Part shown: one piece after another, positions 6,142-12,316 of the stretch
Layout of the letters: the number at the start of each line of letters is the position of its first letter
Numbering within the stretch: the stretch's first letter is position 1
Virus record (IMG/VR): IMGVR_UViG_3300020448_000019
Coordinates: 1 to 33,408 of that record
Strand: one strand, 5' to 3'
DNA length: 33,408 bases
DNA from: a virus
The notes under the pieces: generated by a model
Seen by the model: the letters and a program-made list of their open reading frames with translations, nothing else
Database searches by the model: none
Told to the model about the DNA's origin: nothing
Program-made: the position numbers and the translations under genes

Positions 6142-6385
6142 TTTTGGTTTTACTGCAGTCGACGAAGATGAGTTAGAAGCAGTACAGACTACTCAAGTAA
6201 AGGTAAAGGAGACCGAAAAGTCTGCCAAAGCTCTTCAAGATAAGATAGATGAGCTGTACAATGCAATTACACCCCTCCTTAATAATCTGAAGAAAAATCC
6301 AGAGAAAGAATATATCCTCTGGCCAGATCGATTAAACAAAGTCGAACAATTCGAAGACTATCTCACTTCTATATACCAGAAGTAA
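6119..6385 (+). CDS. conserved marine T4-like phage protein, unknown function
   Basis: The 88-residue protein begins KAIFDFGFTAVDEDELEA and ends with ITPLLNNLKKNPEKEYILWP and a final helix. This pattern recalls a small gene common in cyanophages and related marine myoviruses; I know of no assigned function. The middle is helical and probably coiled. It is the last gene before a terminator and a new promoter, so it closes the P1 transcription unit. Confidence 0.65.
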   Translation: MSNKAIFDFGFTAVDEDELEAVQTTQVKVKETEKSAKALQDKIDELYNAITPLLNNLKKNPEKEYILWPDRLNKVEQFEDYLTSIYQK

Positions 6386-6386
6386 C

Positions 6387-6404
6387 TGTTACATTTTTGT
6401 CACA
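6387..6404 (+). promoter_or_regulatory. paired TGTNACA sites (possible operator)
   Basis: TGTTACA-TTTT-TGTCACA puts two small palindromes 11 bases apart, one helical turn. It starts one base after the stop of the upstream gene and 64 bases before the -35 box. An identical arrangement, with a single base change, lies at 14448-14465. It may be a protein binding site or part of an RNA structure; no regulator can be named. Confidence 0.45.
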
Positions 6405-6421
6405 ATAAACAATTAAAATGA

Positions 6422-6449
6422 AAAAAAATGCATTTTAGTGCATTTTTTT
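6422..6449 (+). terminator. AT-rich intrinsic terminator, probably bidirectional
   Basis: An 11-base arm AAAAAAATGCA pairs perfectly with TGCATTTTTTT around the loop TTTTAG. The run of T at the 3' side, and of A at the 5' side, allows termination on both strands. It follows the last gene of the P1 unit and ends one base before the next promoter. Confidence 0.7.
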
Positions 6450-6450
6450 G

Positions 6451-6479
6451 TTTACATTCCTAAAAAACTATGGTAGATT
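6451..6479 (+). promoter_or_regulatory. sigma70-like phage promoter (P2)
   Basis: A -35 box TTTACA with the adjoining TTCC, a 17-base spacer ending in CTATGG, and a -10 box TAGATT (6474-6479) match the other promoters of the set. It lies directly behind a terminator and 35 bases before the start codon at 6514, so it opens a new early unit. Confidence 0.8.
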
Positions 6480-6513
6480 GGTATCAAGATAAATTAATAA
6501 GGAATGAAAATAA

Positions 6514-6693
6514 ATGGATATTTTTGATTATAACAATGTAAAAGGGATCTTGGCAGGGATGTCAGATCAGCAACTTTCAACTCTAGCTGAAAAGCTAGTT
6601 GAGCAGTTCCCTAAGACTGCTGATTATTTCTCCTCTTACTTAGAGGCTCAACTTCAGGACAAAATTGTCCGTGAGAATGAGGAGGTATCTTAA
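6514..6693 (+). CDS. small helical protein, first gene of the P2 unit
   Basis: The 59-residue product is soluble and helical (GILAGMSDQQLSTLAEKLVE). It is the first gene after promoter P2 and carries AAGGA about ten bases before its ATG; an ATG at 6504 opens only a very short frame. The codons are less AT-biased than in nearby genes, as expected for a highly expressed early gene. No family is recognised. Its stop overlaps the next start (TAATG). Confidence 0.65.
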   Translation: MDIFDYNNVKGILAGMSDQQLSTLAEKLVEQFPKTADYFSSYLEAQLQDKIVRENEEVS

Positions 6694-7010
6694 TGAAAAT
6701 CACTGTAGTACATAAAGCTTTCGAAGACACACCAACAAATGTGGCTTTGGTAAATGTTCCATCTGAAATTAAAAATGTTGATTCTGCTTTAGAATATGCA
6801 TATCGTTGGACTAATAACGTAATGGGTTCTTGGAGCCGAGACGATATTGAAAATAACGGTGACGAAAATCCTAACGTTACACCATTATTCTTTCATCCTG
6901 ATGGAATGGGAGTTCGTTCAACTTCAATGGGCGATCAGATGATTGTCGATAATAACGATAACATAACCACTTATGAAGTCGCTATGTTAGGCTTCGAAGA
7001 GGTAGCGTAA
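6693..7010 (+). CDS. conserved phage protein, unknown function
   Basis: The 105-residue protein contains SALEYAYRWTNNVMGSWS, a polar middle with NPNVTPLF, and a C-terminal strand with YEVAMLGFEEVA. The pattern ALEYAYR..NN..GSWSR with a closing V..MLGFE is one I associate with a common early phage family of unknown role. It has no export signal. A good GAGGAGG ribosome site lies at the end of the previous gene, and overlaps at both ends place it in the P2 operon. Confidence 0.65.
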   Translation: MKITVVHKAFEDTPTNVALVNVPSEIKNVDSALEYAYRWTNNVMGSWSRDDIENNGDENPNVTPLFFHPDGMGVRSTSMGDQMIVDNNDNITTYEVAMLGFEEVA

Positions 7011-7243
7011 TGAGGTTAATTAACTTAGACGGTCCTGATGGAAATGCTTTTGCTCTTCTCGGCTATGCTAGCAGATGGGCAAAAGATCTTGAACTCGACA
7101 AAGACAAGATATTAAACGAAATGAAGTCAGATGACTACGTAAATCTTGTTTCAACTTTTAATAAATATTTTGGAATGCCTGGAGCTCAGATTGCTGTTCT
7201 TCAATCTGACCAAGACAATCTACAGGAGATTATTCATGGTTAA
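7010..7243 (+). CDS. conserved phage protein with LDGPDGNAFALLG motif
   Basis: The 77-residue protein begins RLINLDGPDGNAFALLGYA, then a helix with ASRWAKDLELDKDKILNEM and DDYVNLVSTFNKYFG. Small proteins of this form occur in many marine phages, without an assigned function that I know. It is soluble, starts at a TAATG overlap, and ends eight bases inside the following gene. Confidence 0.65.
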   Translation: MRLINLDGPDGNAFALLGYASRWAKDLELDKDKILNEMKSDDYVNLVSTFNKYFGMPGAQIAVLQSDQDNLQEIIHG

Positions 7244-7511
7244 ACGTGAAACAGTAACAGTAATGAAAATGCAGGTTCATCAACCTCTTGATCCTGCAGA
7301 CTTTGATGATATAAAGGCAGGATCTAAACACGGAGGTCCATTTGATAGAGGAAGTGCAGATGCCTACTATCAACGTCCTTATGATCCTCATATGTGGCCA
7401 AATGGTACTGGTCATGGTACAAGAGTAGAAAAAAAGGATATGACTCCTAGAGATATTGAGCTCTATAGCTTTGGATATAATTATGAAACTGACAGAAAGG
7501 ATTGGGGTTAA
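7236..7511 (+). CDS. conserved phage protein with YDRGSADAYY-type motif
   Basis: The start at 7236, behind AGGAG, gives 91 residues; upstream starts lie in another gene. The core KHGGPFDRGSADAYYQRPYD and the C-terminal MTPRDIELYSFGYNYETDRK match a recurring small family seen in many phage and some plasmid genomes, function unknown to me. Richness in Gly, Tyr and Pro suggests a small beta fold. The neighbours are all early-type genes of the P2 unit. Confidence 0.65.
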   Translation: MVKRETVTVMKMQVHQPLDPADFDDIKAGSKHGGPFDRGSADAYYQRPYDPHMWPNGTGHGTRVEKKDMTPRDIELYSFGYNYETDRKDWG

Positions 7512-7513
7512 TT

Positions 7514-7774
7514 ATGGAAGTAGCAACTACTATGGAAGAGCGTCTTGCTCTTATTCGAAAGATCGCCAAGCGTAAAGGTATGCTTAAGACTGTTAAGCAA
7601 AAAACACGTAAAGCTAGATCATACGCTTTAAAAAATCGAAAAGATGACGTTCCTGAATGGGCAAGAGATGACGGTAATAACGTCAACGCCTGGACTGACG
7701 AGCGTAAGTATGCTGATCAGTATTATGGTGATGCATATCGCGACACTACGAGGTATGATAATGACTGGGACTAA
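7514..7774 (+). CDS. small basic protein, unknown function
   Basis: Started at the ATG just after the previous stop, the protein has 86 residues. The N-terminal half is very basic (IRKIAKRKGMLKTVKQKTRK), the C-terminal half acidic and aromatic (YADQYYGDAYRDTTRYDNDW). The split charge suggests nucleic-acid binding with an acidic tail, but no domain is recognised. Its 3' end overlaps the next gene by 14 bases. Confidence 0.55.
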   Translation: MEVATTMEERLALIRKIAKRKGMLKTVKQKTRKARSYALKNRKDDVPEWARDDGNNVNAWTDERKYADQYYGDAYRDTTRYDNDWD

Positions 7775-7898
7775 AACGATCATGTATGTTATAGGATCCA
7801 TTATGCTGGTTACGGCTATTGGATTCTATCTTCATCACATTTGGTCAGACTGTTTAAATGAAAACTCAGTTCTAACATGCATGAGGATGTTATCATGA
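7761..7898 (+). CDS. tiny membrane or exported two-cysteine protein
   Basis: The ATG at 7761 is chosen because GAGG lies seven bases upstream; the ATG at 7755 is too close to it. The 45-residue product has one hydrophobic helix (TIMYVIGSIMLVTAIGFYL) followed by a short segment with two cysteines (SDCLNENSVLTCMRM) suited to a disulphide outside the cytoplasm. The stop overlaps the next ATG (ATGA). Function unknown. Confidence 0.5.
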   Translation: MTGTKTIMYVIGSIMLVTAIGFYLHHIWSDCLNENSVLTCMRMLS

Positions 7899-8086
7899 AA
7901 GTTACAATAATAAATCGTAGTAACGGCTCAGCAATGGAAATGAACTTTGATAATGAAGAACAGAAACAAAGATGGCTAGAAATTAATCCAACTTTCGAGT
8001 GTTTAGGTCCTTTAGAAAATCAACTTCCTACTCGACATGTAAGAATGCAAAAGAAAGATGAAGAGTTTGAAGGTTGGGGTAGTTAA
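7895..8086 (+). CDS. small soluble protein, unknown function
   Basis: The start at 7895 has GAGG eight bases upstream; an ATG at 7877 would lie inside the preceding gene. The 63-residue product starts with beta strands (MKVTIINRSNGSAMEMNF), then a helix (EEQKQRWLEINP), and ends in a charged tail. It lacks membrane segments. No family is recognised. Confidence 0.5.
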   Translation: MKVTIINRSNGSAMEMNFDNEEQKQRWLEINPTFECLGPLENQLPTRHVRMQKKDEEFEGWGS

Positions 8087-8296
8087 GTGGACTTTCTACT
8101 AATCATGGTCACGCTTCTTGCTAATGGGCAATACAAAGTTCTAACTGAAGATGTCTATAAACATCTTCCAACCTGTGAAGTTGCGGCTGAAGGGCGACAG
8201 ATGTTTTTTAAATCTGAAGGTATATATCATAAAAAGTATGTATGTATTGCAACAAATCCCTTTAATAAAGGTATACCAGGCCCAAACAATGAGTGA
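8087..8296 (+). CDS. exported two-cysteine small protein (GTG start)
   Basis: A GTG immediately after the upstream TAA opens a 69-codon frame. The product has a short hydrophobic N-terminus (FLLIMVTLLANGQY), then two cysteines about 22 residues apart (LPTCEVAAE and KYVCIATN) and a polar tail. The layout closely matches the proteins at 8867-9046 and 20950-21240. A periplasmic location is likely. The start codon is the only doubtful part. It overlaps the next gene by eight bases. Confidence 0.5.
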   Translation: MDFLLIMVTLLANGQYKVLTEDVYKHLPTCEVAAEGRQMFFKSEGIYHKKYVCIATNPFNKGIPGPNNE

Positions 8297-8486
8297 TTTA
8301 CTAGAAAGTGTAATTGATGTGGGTAGTGGGTTTTTTCTCGCTATCCTAATACAGATTCTAGTATTTCCTTTATTTGGATTTACACCTACAATAATGGATA
8401 ATATTCAGATAGCATTAATATTCACAGGTGTATCAATGTTAAGATCTGCTCTATGGAGAAGATACTTTAGAAAGGCAAGACAATGA
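8289..8486 (+). CDS. DUF7220-like small membrane protein
   Basis: The 65-residue protein has two hydrophobic segments. The first contains FFLAILIQILVFPLFGFTPT and the second NIQIALIFTGVSMLRSALWR, ending in a basic tail (RRYFRKARQ). The string QxLVFPLFG, then DNxxIxxIFTxVS and LRR, matches the small two-helix family DUF7220 found in many phages and prophages. It should sit in the inner membrane. Its role is unknown. Start and stop overlap the neighbouring genes. Confidence 0.75.
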   Translation: MSDLLESVIDVGSGFFLAILIQILVFPLFGFTPTIMDNIQIALIFTGVSMLRSALWRRYFRKARQ

Positions 8487-8656
8487 ATGAAGAAAATAAA
8501 CCACCTGAAACAATAATCTATGTAGATAATCCAAGAGTGTGGTGTATGGGAGAGCAGATGGATCATCCTAAAGTTTATTATACAGTACCAGAGGGTGGTG
8601 AGGTAGTGTGTGGTTACTGCGATATAAAGTTTAGAATGAAAGAAGAAAATGAGTGA
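8483..8656 (+). CDS. CHCC-type zinc finger protein
   Basis: The 57-residue protein has Cys21, His28, Cys43 and Cys46 in the order RVWCMG, DHPKVYYTV, VVCGYCDIKF. This is the zf-CHCC pattern, which is found in the NDUFS6 subunit of complex I and in small stand-alone bacterial proteins. It should bind one zinc ion. The fold in these proteins is a compact beta structure. A phage copy may come from a proteobacterial host; what it does is not known. It begins at an ATGA overlap and ends eight bases into the next gene. Confidence 0.75.
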   Translation: MNEENKPPETIIYVDNPRVWCMGEQMDHPKVYYTVPEGGEVVCGYCDIKFRMKEENE

Positions 8657-8867
8657 AGAAAACAAAGTTATATTCTTAACAGATCTGATAGAACAAAAGT
8701 TAAGAAAAGAAAAAGAGATTGAATACTATGAGGCGCAACTAAAAGAGATTGCAGATAAACTATTCTTTTTAAAAAAAGAAAAAGATTTAACAGCTCTTAT
8801 TATTGATATTCTTCAAAAAGAAAAAATTATAGATCTCAGTGAAAATCTTAGAAAGATAGAAAAATAA
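8649..8867 (+). CDS. conserved coiled-coil phage protein
   Basis: The 72-residue product begins KVIFLTDLIEQKLRKEKEIE and continues as a charged coiled coil to its C-terminus (LTALIIDILQKEKIIDL). I recall similar short proteins in marine T4-like phages, without known function. It has no membrane or export segment. It overlaps both neighbours. Confidence 0.6.
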   Translation: MSEENKVIFLTDLIEQKLRKEKEIEYYEAQLKEIADKLFFLKKEKDLTALIIDILQKEKIIDLSENLRKIEK

Positions 8868-9046
8868 TGTTCAAATTAGTTTTTATATTAATGATAATGA
8901 ATGGTTCTGAAGTAGAAGGACAGATAACGTATTCTAGTATGCAGAAGTGTATTTGGTATGCAAAGCAAATCAATATACATGAAGATAGATTAGTCGGTAA
9001 TTATTCAGCATGGTGTAAACCGGTAGCAGTAGAGCAACAAGAATGA
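8867..9046 (+). CDS. exported two-cysteine small protein
   Basis: A 59-residue frame fits between two genes with TAATG and ATGA overlaps. The hydrophobic start (MFKLVFILMIM) is followed by NGSEVEGQITYSSMQKC and, 23 residues after that cysteine, a second one (YSAWCKPV). Length, signal and cysteine spacing resemble the proteins at 8087 and at 20950 (minus strand). A periplasmic protein with one disulphide is likely. The function is unknown. Confidence 0.55.
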   Translation: MFKLVFILMIMNGSEVEGQITYSSMQKCIWYAKQINIHEDRLVGNYSAWCKPVAVEQQE

Positions 9047-9825
9047 AAATAATCGCAGGGCCTTGTCAACATGAATCGTATCCTCAGTCGTTAAAAATAG
9101 CAAAGCACTGCTATGAAGTCTGTCATGACTTAGGAGGTGGAGGTTGGGGTATAGACTACTACTTTAAAGCTTCCTTTGATAAAGCAAATAGAACTAGTTT
9201 AGATAGTCCTCGAGGACAAGGGATAGATGTAACACTACCTGCCTTTATGAACTTAAAAAAAGAAATACCTGGGTTGAAAATATGTACAGACGTTCACACT
9301 GAAGCACATATTAATAGATGCAAAGGTGTTGTTGACATGATACAAATACCTGCGTTTTTATCGAGACAGACTGATTTAATTTTAGCTGCGGCAAAAACAG
9401 ATTGTGTGATAAATATTAAGAAGGGTCAGTTCATGGCTCCATGGGATATAGAAGGGATCATAGGTAAGTTAGGTGAGTCCACAGACTATTGCATTACTGA
9501 ACGAGGTACCAGTTTTGGTTATAACAGGCTGGTTGTCGATTTTGCTGGGATGGATTATATGTTGCGTCGCATCGGGCGTAAACTTGTCTTCGATTCTACG
9601 CATGCCGTTCAGAACCCCGGCGGAGAGGGTAGCCATTCTGGTGGTGATCGTAGGTTGGTTCCTAATCTGGTTCGTGCAGCAGCAGCGATTGGTGTATCCA
9701 ATTTCTTTGTAGAAGTTCATGAAGATCCTGATAACGCGCCGTCCGATGGACCTAATATGATAAGACTAGAAGACTTTGAGCCTTTAATCAGAGATATATG
9801 CTTTGTAAGAAAAATGCTTCACTAG
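9043..9825 (+). CDS. kdsA: 3-deoxy-8-phosphooctulonate (KDO-8-P) synthase, metal-dependent type
   Basis: The 260-residue protein is a clear KdsA: IIAGPCQHES at the N-terminus, KASFDKANRTS at 42-52, DVHTE, IQIPAFLSRQTDL, INIKKGQFMAP, TERGTSFGYNRLVVD, FDSTHAVQ and VHEDPDNAPSDGPN follow in the family order. The enzyme joins phosphoenolpyruvate and arabinose-5-phosphate to give KDO-8-phosphate, the precursor of the inner-core sugar of lipopolysaccharide. Cys8, His187, Glu224 and Asp235 match the metal ligands of the metal-dependent class, where the metal-free E. coli type has Asn instead of Cys. It is a little shorter than host enzymes but appears complete. The segment around 9540-9700 is GC-richer and uses CGT/CGC arginine codons, unlike the rest of the gene. 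The stop codon lies in a terminator loop. Confidence 0.93.
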   Translation: MKIIAGPCQHESYPQSLKIAKHCYEVCHDLGGGGWGIDYYFKASFDKANRTSLDSPRGQGIDVTLPAFMNLKKEIPGLKICTDVHTEAHINRCKGVVDMIQIPAFLSRQTDLILAAAKTDCVINIKKGQFMAPWDIEGIIGKLGESTDYCITERGTSFGYNRLVVDFAGMDYMLRRIGRKLVFDSTHAVQNPGGEGSHSGGDRRLVPNLVRAAAAIGVSNFFVEVHEDPDNAPSDGPNMIRLEDFEPLIRDICFVRKMLH

Positions 9826-9835
9826 TGCATTTTTT
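9810..9835 (+). terminator. intrinsic terminator overlapping the kdsA stop
   Basis: AAAAATGC pairs with GCATTTTT around a nine-base loop that includes the TAG stop of kdsA. The T run follows directly. It resembles the terminator at 6422-6449 and ends two bases before the next promoter, so the same terminator-promoter joint occurs twice. Confidence 0.6.
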
Positions 9836-9837
9836 CC

Positions 9838-9866
9838 TTTACATTCCCTGATAACTGTGGTAGTAT
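9838..9866 (+). promoter_or_regulatory. sigma70-like phage promoter (P3)
   Basis: The -35 box TTTACA with adjoining TTCC, a 17-base spacer ending in CTGTGG, and the -10 box TAGTAT (9861-9866) follow the common pattern. It lies behind the kdsA terminator and before the gene at 9888, which has a good AGGAGA site. It should drive the unit up to 14452. Confidence 0.8.
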
Positions 9867-9887
9867 AGTATCAAATAGGAGAATGAT

Positions 9888-10193
9888 ATGGGAATCACAA
9901 TGAACACAAAAGGTATTAATCCAGAAATTAGAAACAGAATACGTCTTGCCGTAGCAGCATATGCTTATGAGTATATAGATGATCCTATCATGTCAGATGC
10001 TGATTTCGATTCATTAGCAAGGTCAATCAGTCCTGAAGAAAAGACTGGAAATCGTAAGCTGGATAATTTCTTCAAAAAACACTTCCAACCTGACACAGGT
10101 ATGTGGATCCATAAACATCCTGAAAAAGATAAGCTTCGTCACATATACGAAACTTACTACAAAAACGATAAATATAGATATACAGGTAAATAA
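9888..10193 (+). CDS. conserved phage protein, unknown function
   Basis: The 101-residue protein starts six bases after AGGAGA; the ATG at 9882 opens only a short frame. It contains IRLAVAAYAYEYIDDPIMSD and DFDSLARSI, a pattern faintly like the first helices of NAD-dependent DNA ligases (Y-x-Y-x-x-x-D-x-x-x-S-D-x-x-[FY]-D), but the ligase domain itself is missing. The C-terminal half contains FKKHFQPDTGMWIHKHPEKD. Similar short genes occur in marine phages. First gene of the P3 unit. Confidence 0.65.
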   Translation: MGITMNTKGINPEIRNRIRLAVAAYAYEYIDDPIMSDADFDSLARSISPEEKTGNRKLDNFFKKHFQPDTGMWIHKHPEKDKLRHIYETYYKNDKYRYTGK

Positions 10194-10194
10194 T

Positions 10195-10563
10195 ATGACA
10201 ATGCATCTTGTTCGCGGAATGTCTAGCCTAAATACTAAAAGGCGAAGACAAAAGAAATCACCTGGTTGGAAGCAAAAACTAGCTGAGCACGATAAGTTTC
10301 TCAGAAAGATGGGCGCACATCCAGATCAGATAAAAGAAAGTAGAAAAAGAAATGCTGATGTGGTTATTCGGAGCATCCCTGATTATAGCGATGATAGGTC
10401 TAGTCTGCGTACTAGTGATGTTATTTGTGGAGGAGGACTGAAAAAAGAAACGAATAAATATACAGGTACAGAAATTATTGGTATAGGTACTATGCATAAG
10501 TCTAACATGGTTCCAGTATCAAGAAAAAAAGATGCCGAGGATATGGCAAAAATGAGGAGATAA
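10195..10563 (+). CDS. conserved phage protein, MHLVRGMSSLNT family
   Basis: The 122-residue basic protein begins with MTMHLVRGMSSLNTKRR and ends with TGTEIIGIGTMHKSNMVPV and MAKMRR. Both end motifs are shared by a small family that is common in phages, where the middle varies in length. It is soluble with many Lys and Arg; a DNA-associated role is possible but not shown. An alternative ATG at 10201 matches the usual family start, while the first ATG has the better ribosome spacing. Confidence 0.7.
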   Translation: MTMHLVRGMSSLNTKRRRQKKSPGWKQKLAEHDKFLRKMGAHPDQIKESRKRNADVVIRSIPDYSDDRSSLRTSDVICGGGLKKETNKYTGTEIIGIGTMHKSNMVPVSRKKDAEDMAKMRR

Positions 10564-10564
10564 G

Positions 10565-10804
10565 ATGTTTTCTATAGAGTTCGATGCTGATCACACTTGC
10601 TCTACTATACTCGATAACGATGGAAGAAAAGAAGATGTACAGTTACTTATAGGTGATGAAGAAGTTTATATGCGTCAGTGGAATGAGAAGAGAAATAAGT
10701 ATGAAGTAATCAACTTTTCACCTATGATGTTTAAAGAACTTATGACATCAATGGACTATCCAGAAGGGTTATATGCTACTAGTAGGGAGTTAGTAAGACA
10801 GTAA
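10565..10804 (+). CDS. conserved small phage protein, unknown function
   Basis: The 79-residue acidic protein begins with FSIEFDADHTCSTILDNDGR, then EEVYMRQWNEKRNKYEVINF, and ends in a helix. It has an all-beta look in its first half. The ribosome site GAGGAGA is strong. I recognise the pattern from marine phage genomes without any function. It sits immediately before the radical SAM gene. Confidence 0.6.
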   Translation: MFSIEFDADHTCSTILDNDGRKEDVQLLIGDEEVYMRQWNEKRNKYEVINFSPMMFKELMTSMDYPEGLYATSRELVRQ

Positions 10805-10805
10805 T

Positions 10806-11741
10806 ATGAGTAAATCCTATGCGGATGCGTACTACAGCAATCAGCTGTGTATGTGGATGGATATATCTACATACTGTAACGCAGGTTGTCCAGAATGTCA
10901 CAGAACAGATATTGTTAACGGTGGTCTAAAAACTATAGACTGGCTTCCACTCATTCAATGGAGACTCAAAGAATTTCAAGAAAGATTTAGTATAGAATTT
11001 ATTAAACATGCTACAAGAAAATGGGAGTTTTGTGGTACATGGGGAGATCCTGTGATGAATAAAGATCTGTACAATATTGTGAAATACATAGTCGAGTCAA
11101 ATCCATCAACATTTATCTCTATAGATACAAATGGAAGTATAAGAGGTGTTAACTGGTGGGAGGATCTAGGTAAACTCTCAGCCGCAACAAAATATTATGG
11201 AGGAGGAACTATCGAAGTAGATTTTGCTGTAGAAGGTATCACACAAGAAATGCATTCTCACTATAGAAGAAAAACTAATCTTCATAAAGTGCTAGCAAAC
11301 ATGAAAGCATTTACAGATAACGGTGGTATTGCCACCGCTTTTGTTGTTATTCATAAGCATAATCAAGATCACCTGCATCAAATAAAAGAAATGTGTGAGC
11401 TTCACGGATGCTCAAGATTTAATTTTGTTGAGTCTAATAGATTTGAGTATCATTCAACCGGAACTACTGGTAGGTTTGAATTTATAGATGAAAAAGGTAA
11501 GAAGCAGGTGTTGCTTCAGGCTGATAGAACATATTCAGTTCCTAAAGAAAACTCTCAGTTTCATGCACCAATTGCAGATCACAAAACTAGAACAGATCAT
11601 AATCCATTACTAGAAGAACACAAAAGAAAAAAGAAAAATAGCTATATGGATATTCAGAGAGCAGTTCAAGCAGCAGCAGCCGAGCTAGATGGAAGTGATG
11701 ATATAGATTCTTTTATCGAAGCTAATGAGGCAGAAGTATGA
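10806..11741 (+). CDS. radical SAM enzyme core
   Basis: The 311-residue protein has the radical SAM cluster motif CNAGCPEC, with Cys24, Cys28 and Cys31 in CxxxCxxC spacing, binding a 4Fe-4S cluster and S-adenosylmethionine. Later segments (KWEFCGTWGDPVMNKD, then FISIDTNGS and VDFAVEGITQEMH) follow the strand order of the barrel, including the GGExP-like position replaced by GTWGDP. The C-terminal tail is polar and helical. No auxiliary-cluster cysteines are present; these lie in the next gene, which overlaps by four bases. The substrate is not evident; peptide or sugar modification is possible. Confidence 0.85.
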   Translation: MSKSYADAYYSNQLCMWMDISTYCNAGCPECHRTDIVNGGLKTIDWLPLIQWRLKEFQERFSIEFIKHATRKWEFCGTWGDPVMNKDLYNIVKYIVESNPSTFISIDTNGSIRGVNWWEDLGKLSAATKYYGGGTIEVDFAVEGITQEMHSHYRRKTNLHKVLANMKAFTDNGGIATAFVVIHKHNQDHLHQIKEMCELHGCSRFNFVESNRFEYHSTGTTGRFEFIDEKGKKQVLLQADRTYSVPKENSQFHAPIADHKTRTDHNPLLEEHKRKKKNSYMDIQRAVQAAAAELDGSDDIDSFIEANEAEV

Positions 11742-12106
11742 AAAAAAGTTACATTAAATGTAGATGGCTAGATATGAATAAAATTCTAGTTAATCCAGAC
11801 GGACAAGTATATCCATGTTGTTATCTTGCAAATAAAGCATATAAGTCAGAACAACTCGGTGTGTTTGGTCCGAACAATCAAGTAGAAGATATGAGTCAAA
11901 AAGGTCAGAACTGGTACTGGAAACCTGGTGATGAGCTTATGCATGAATACAAAAAGAACTATGATGATCTTAATATTAAGAACAAGTCAATGGAGGAGAT
12001 AGTTAATCATGATTGGTATACGAAAACACTTCCAGAATCATGGGAAAAAGAAGAAACTAGGTTTGAAGCTTGCAGAACATTTTGTGAACACTATAAAGAA
12101 GATTAG
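11738..12106 (+). CDS. SPASM-like auxiliary Fe-S domain, partner of the radical SAM protein
   Basis: The 122-residue protein contains ILVNPDGQVYPCCYLANKAY, the typical start of SPASM/twitch domains, with further cysteines at Cys8 (YIKCRW), Cys112 and Cys116 (EACRTFCEH). In most proteins this domain is fused behind a radical SAM barrel and binds auxiliary clusters. Here it is encoded separately, with its ATG overlapping the TGA of the barrel gene and lying in the -1 frame. A run of seven A follows the start, so either a coupled two-subunit enzyme, a frameshift fusion or a sequencing indel must be considered. Confidence 0.75.
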   Translation: MKKSYIKCRWLDMNKILVNPDGQVYPCCYLANKAYKSEQLGVFGPNNQVEDMSQKGQNWYWKPGDELMHEYKKNYDDLNIKNKSMEEIVNHDWYTKTLPESWEKEETRFEACRTFCEHYKED

Positions 12107-12109
12107 ATA

Positions 12110-12316
12110 ATGACATTTGAAATATTTACAATTATATGTTTTATAGCAACTGTTGCTATTGTACCGATATATATGTGGTTACTATACAACATTAAAAATT
12201 CTTGGACGTCAAACTCACATGACACTCAAGGTGGTAGTATGACAATACTTGAAGGAAAAGATCAGCCAAAGGTAACTTGGATAGATCCTATAATTAAAAG
12301 AATGAGGAGGGAATGA
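12110..12316 (+). CDS. small membrane protein
   Basis: The 68-residue protein has one N-terminal hydrophobic helix (IFTIICFIATVAIVPIYMWL) and a polar cytoplasmic or periplasmic part ending in IIKRMRRE. A strong AGGAGG site in its 3' end serves the following gene. No family is recognised. It stands between the radical SAM pair and the flavoprotein gene in the P3 unit. Confidence 0.55.
   Translation: MTFEIFTIICFIATVAIVPIYMWLLYNIKNSWTSNSHDTQGGSMTILEGKDQPKVTWIDPIIKRMRRE

Larger units (their letters stand above)
6387..6513 (+). repeat. duplicated intergenic promoter module, copy 1
   Basis: This intergenic stretch resembles 14448-14572. The two copies share TGTNACATTTTTGTCACA, then AAAAAAAATGCATTTTA starting 34 bases from the module start, a -35 box starting 64 bases from the module start in both, the same TGG-TAGATT -10 region, and AAGGAATGAAAAT before the start codon. 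The exact spacing up to the -10 box points to duplication or strong constraint. Confidence 0.75.

Noticed and set aside
6387-6404. The TGTTACATTTTTGTCACA element as a CRP or FNR site
   Set aside because: The spacing and half-sites do not fit TGTGA-N6-TCACA or TTGAT-N4-ATCAA, so no host regulator is assigned.
9469-9720. Open frames overlapping kdsA on both strands
   Set aside because: They are shadows in the GC-richer part of kdsA. They have no ribosome site, and their products show no domain pattern.
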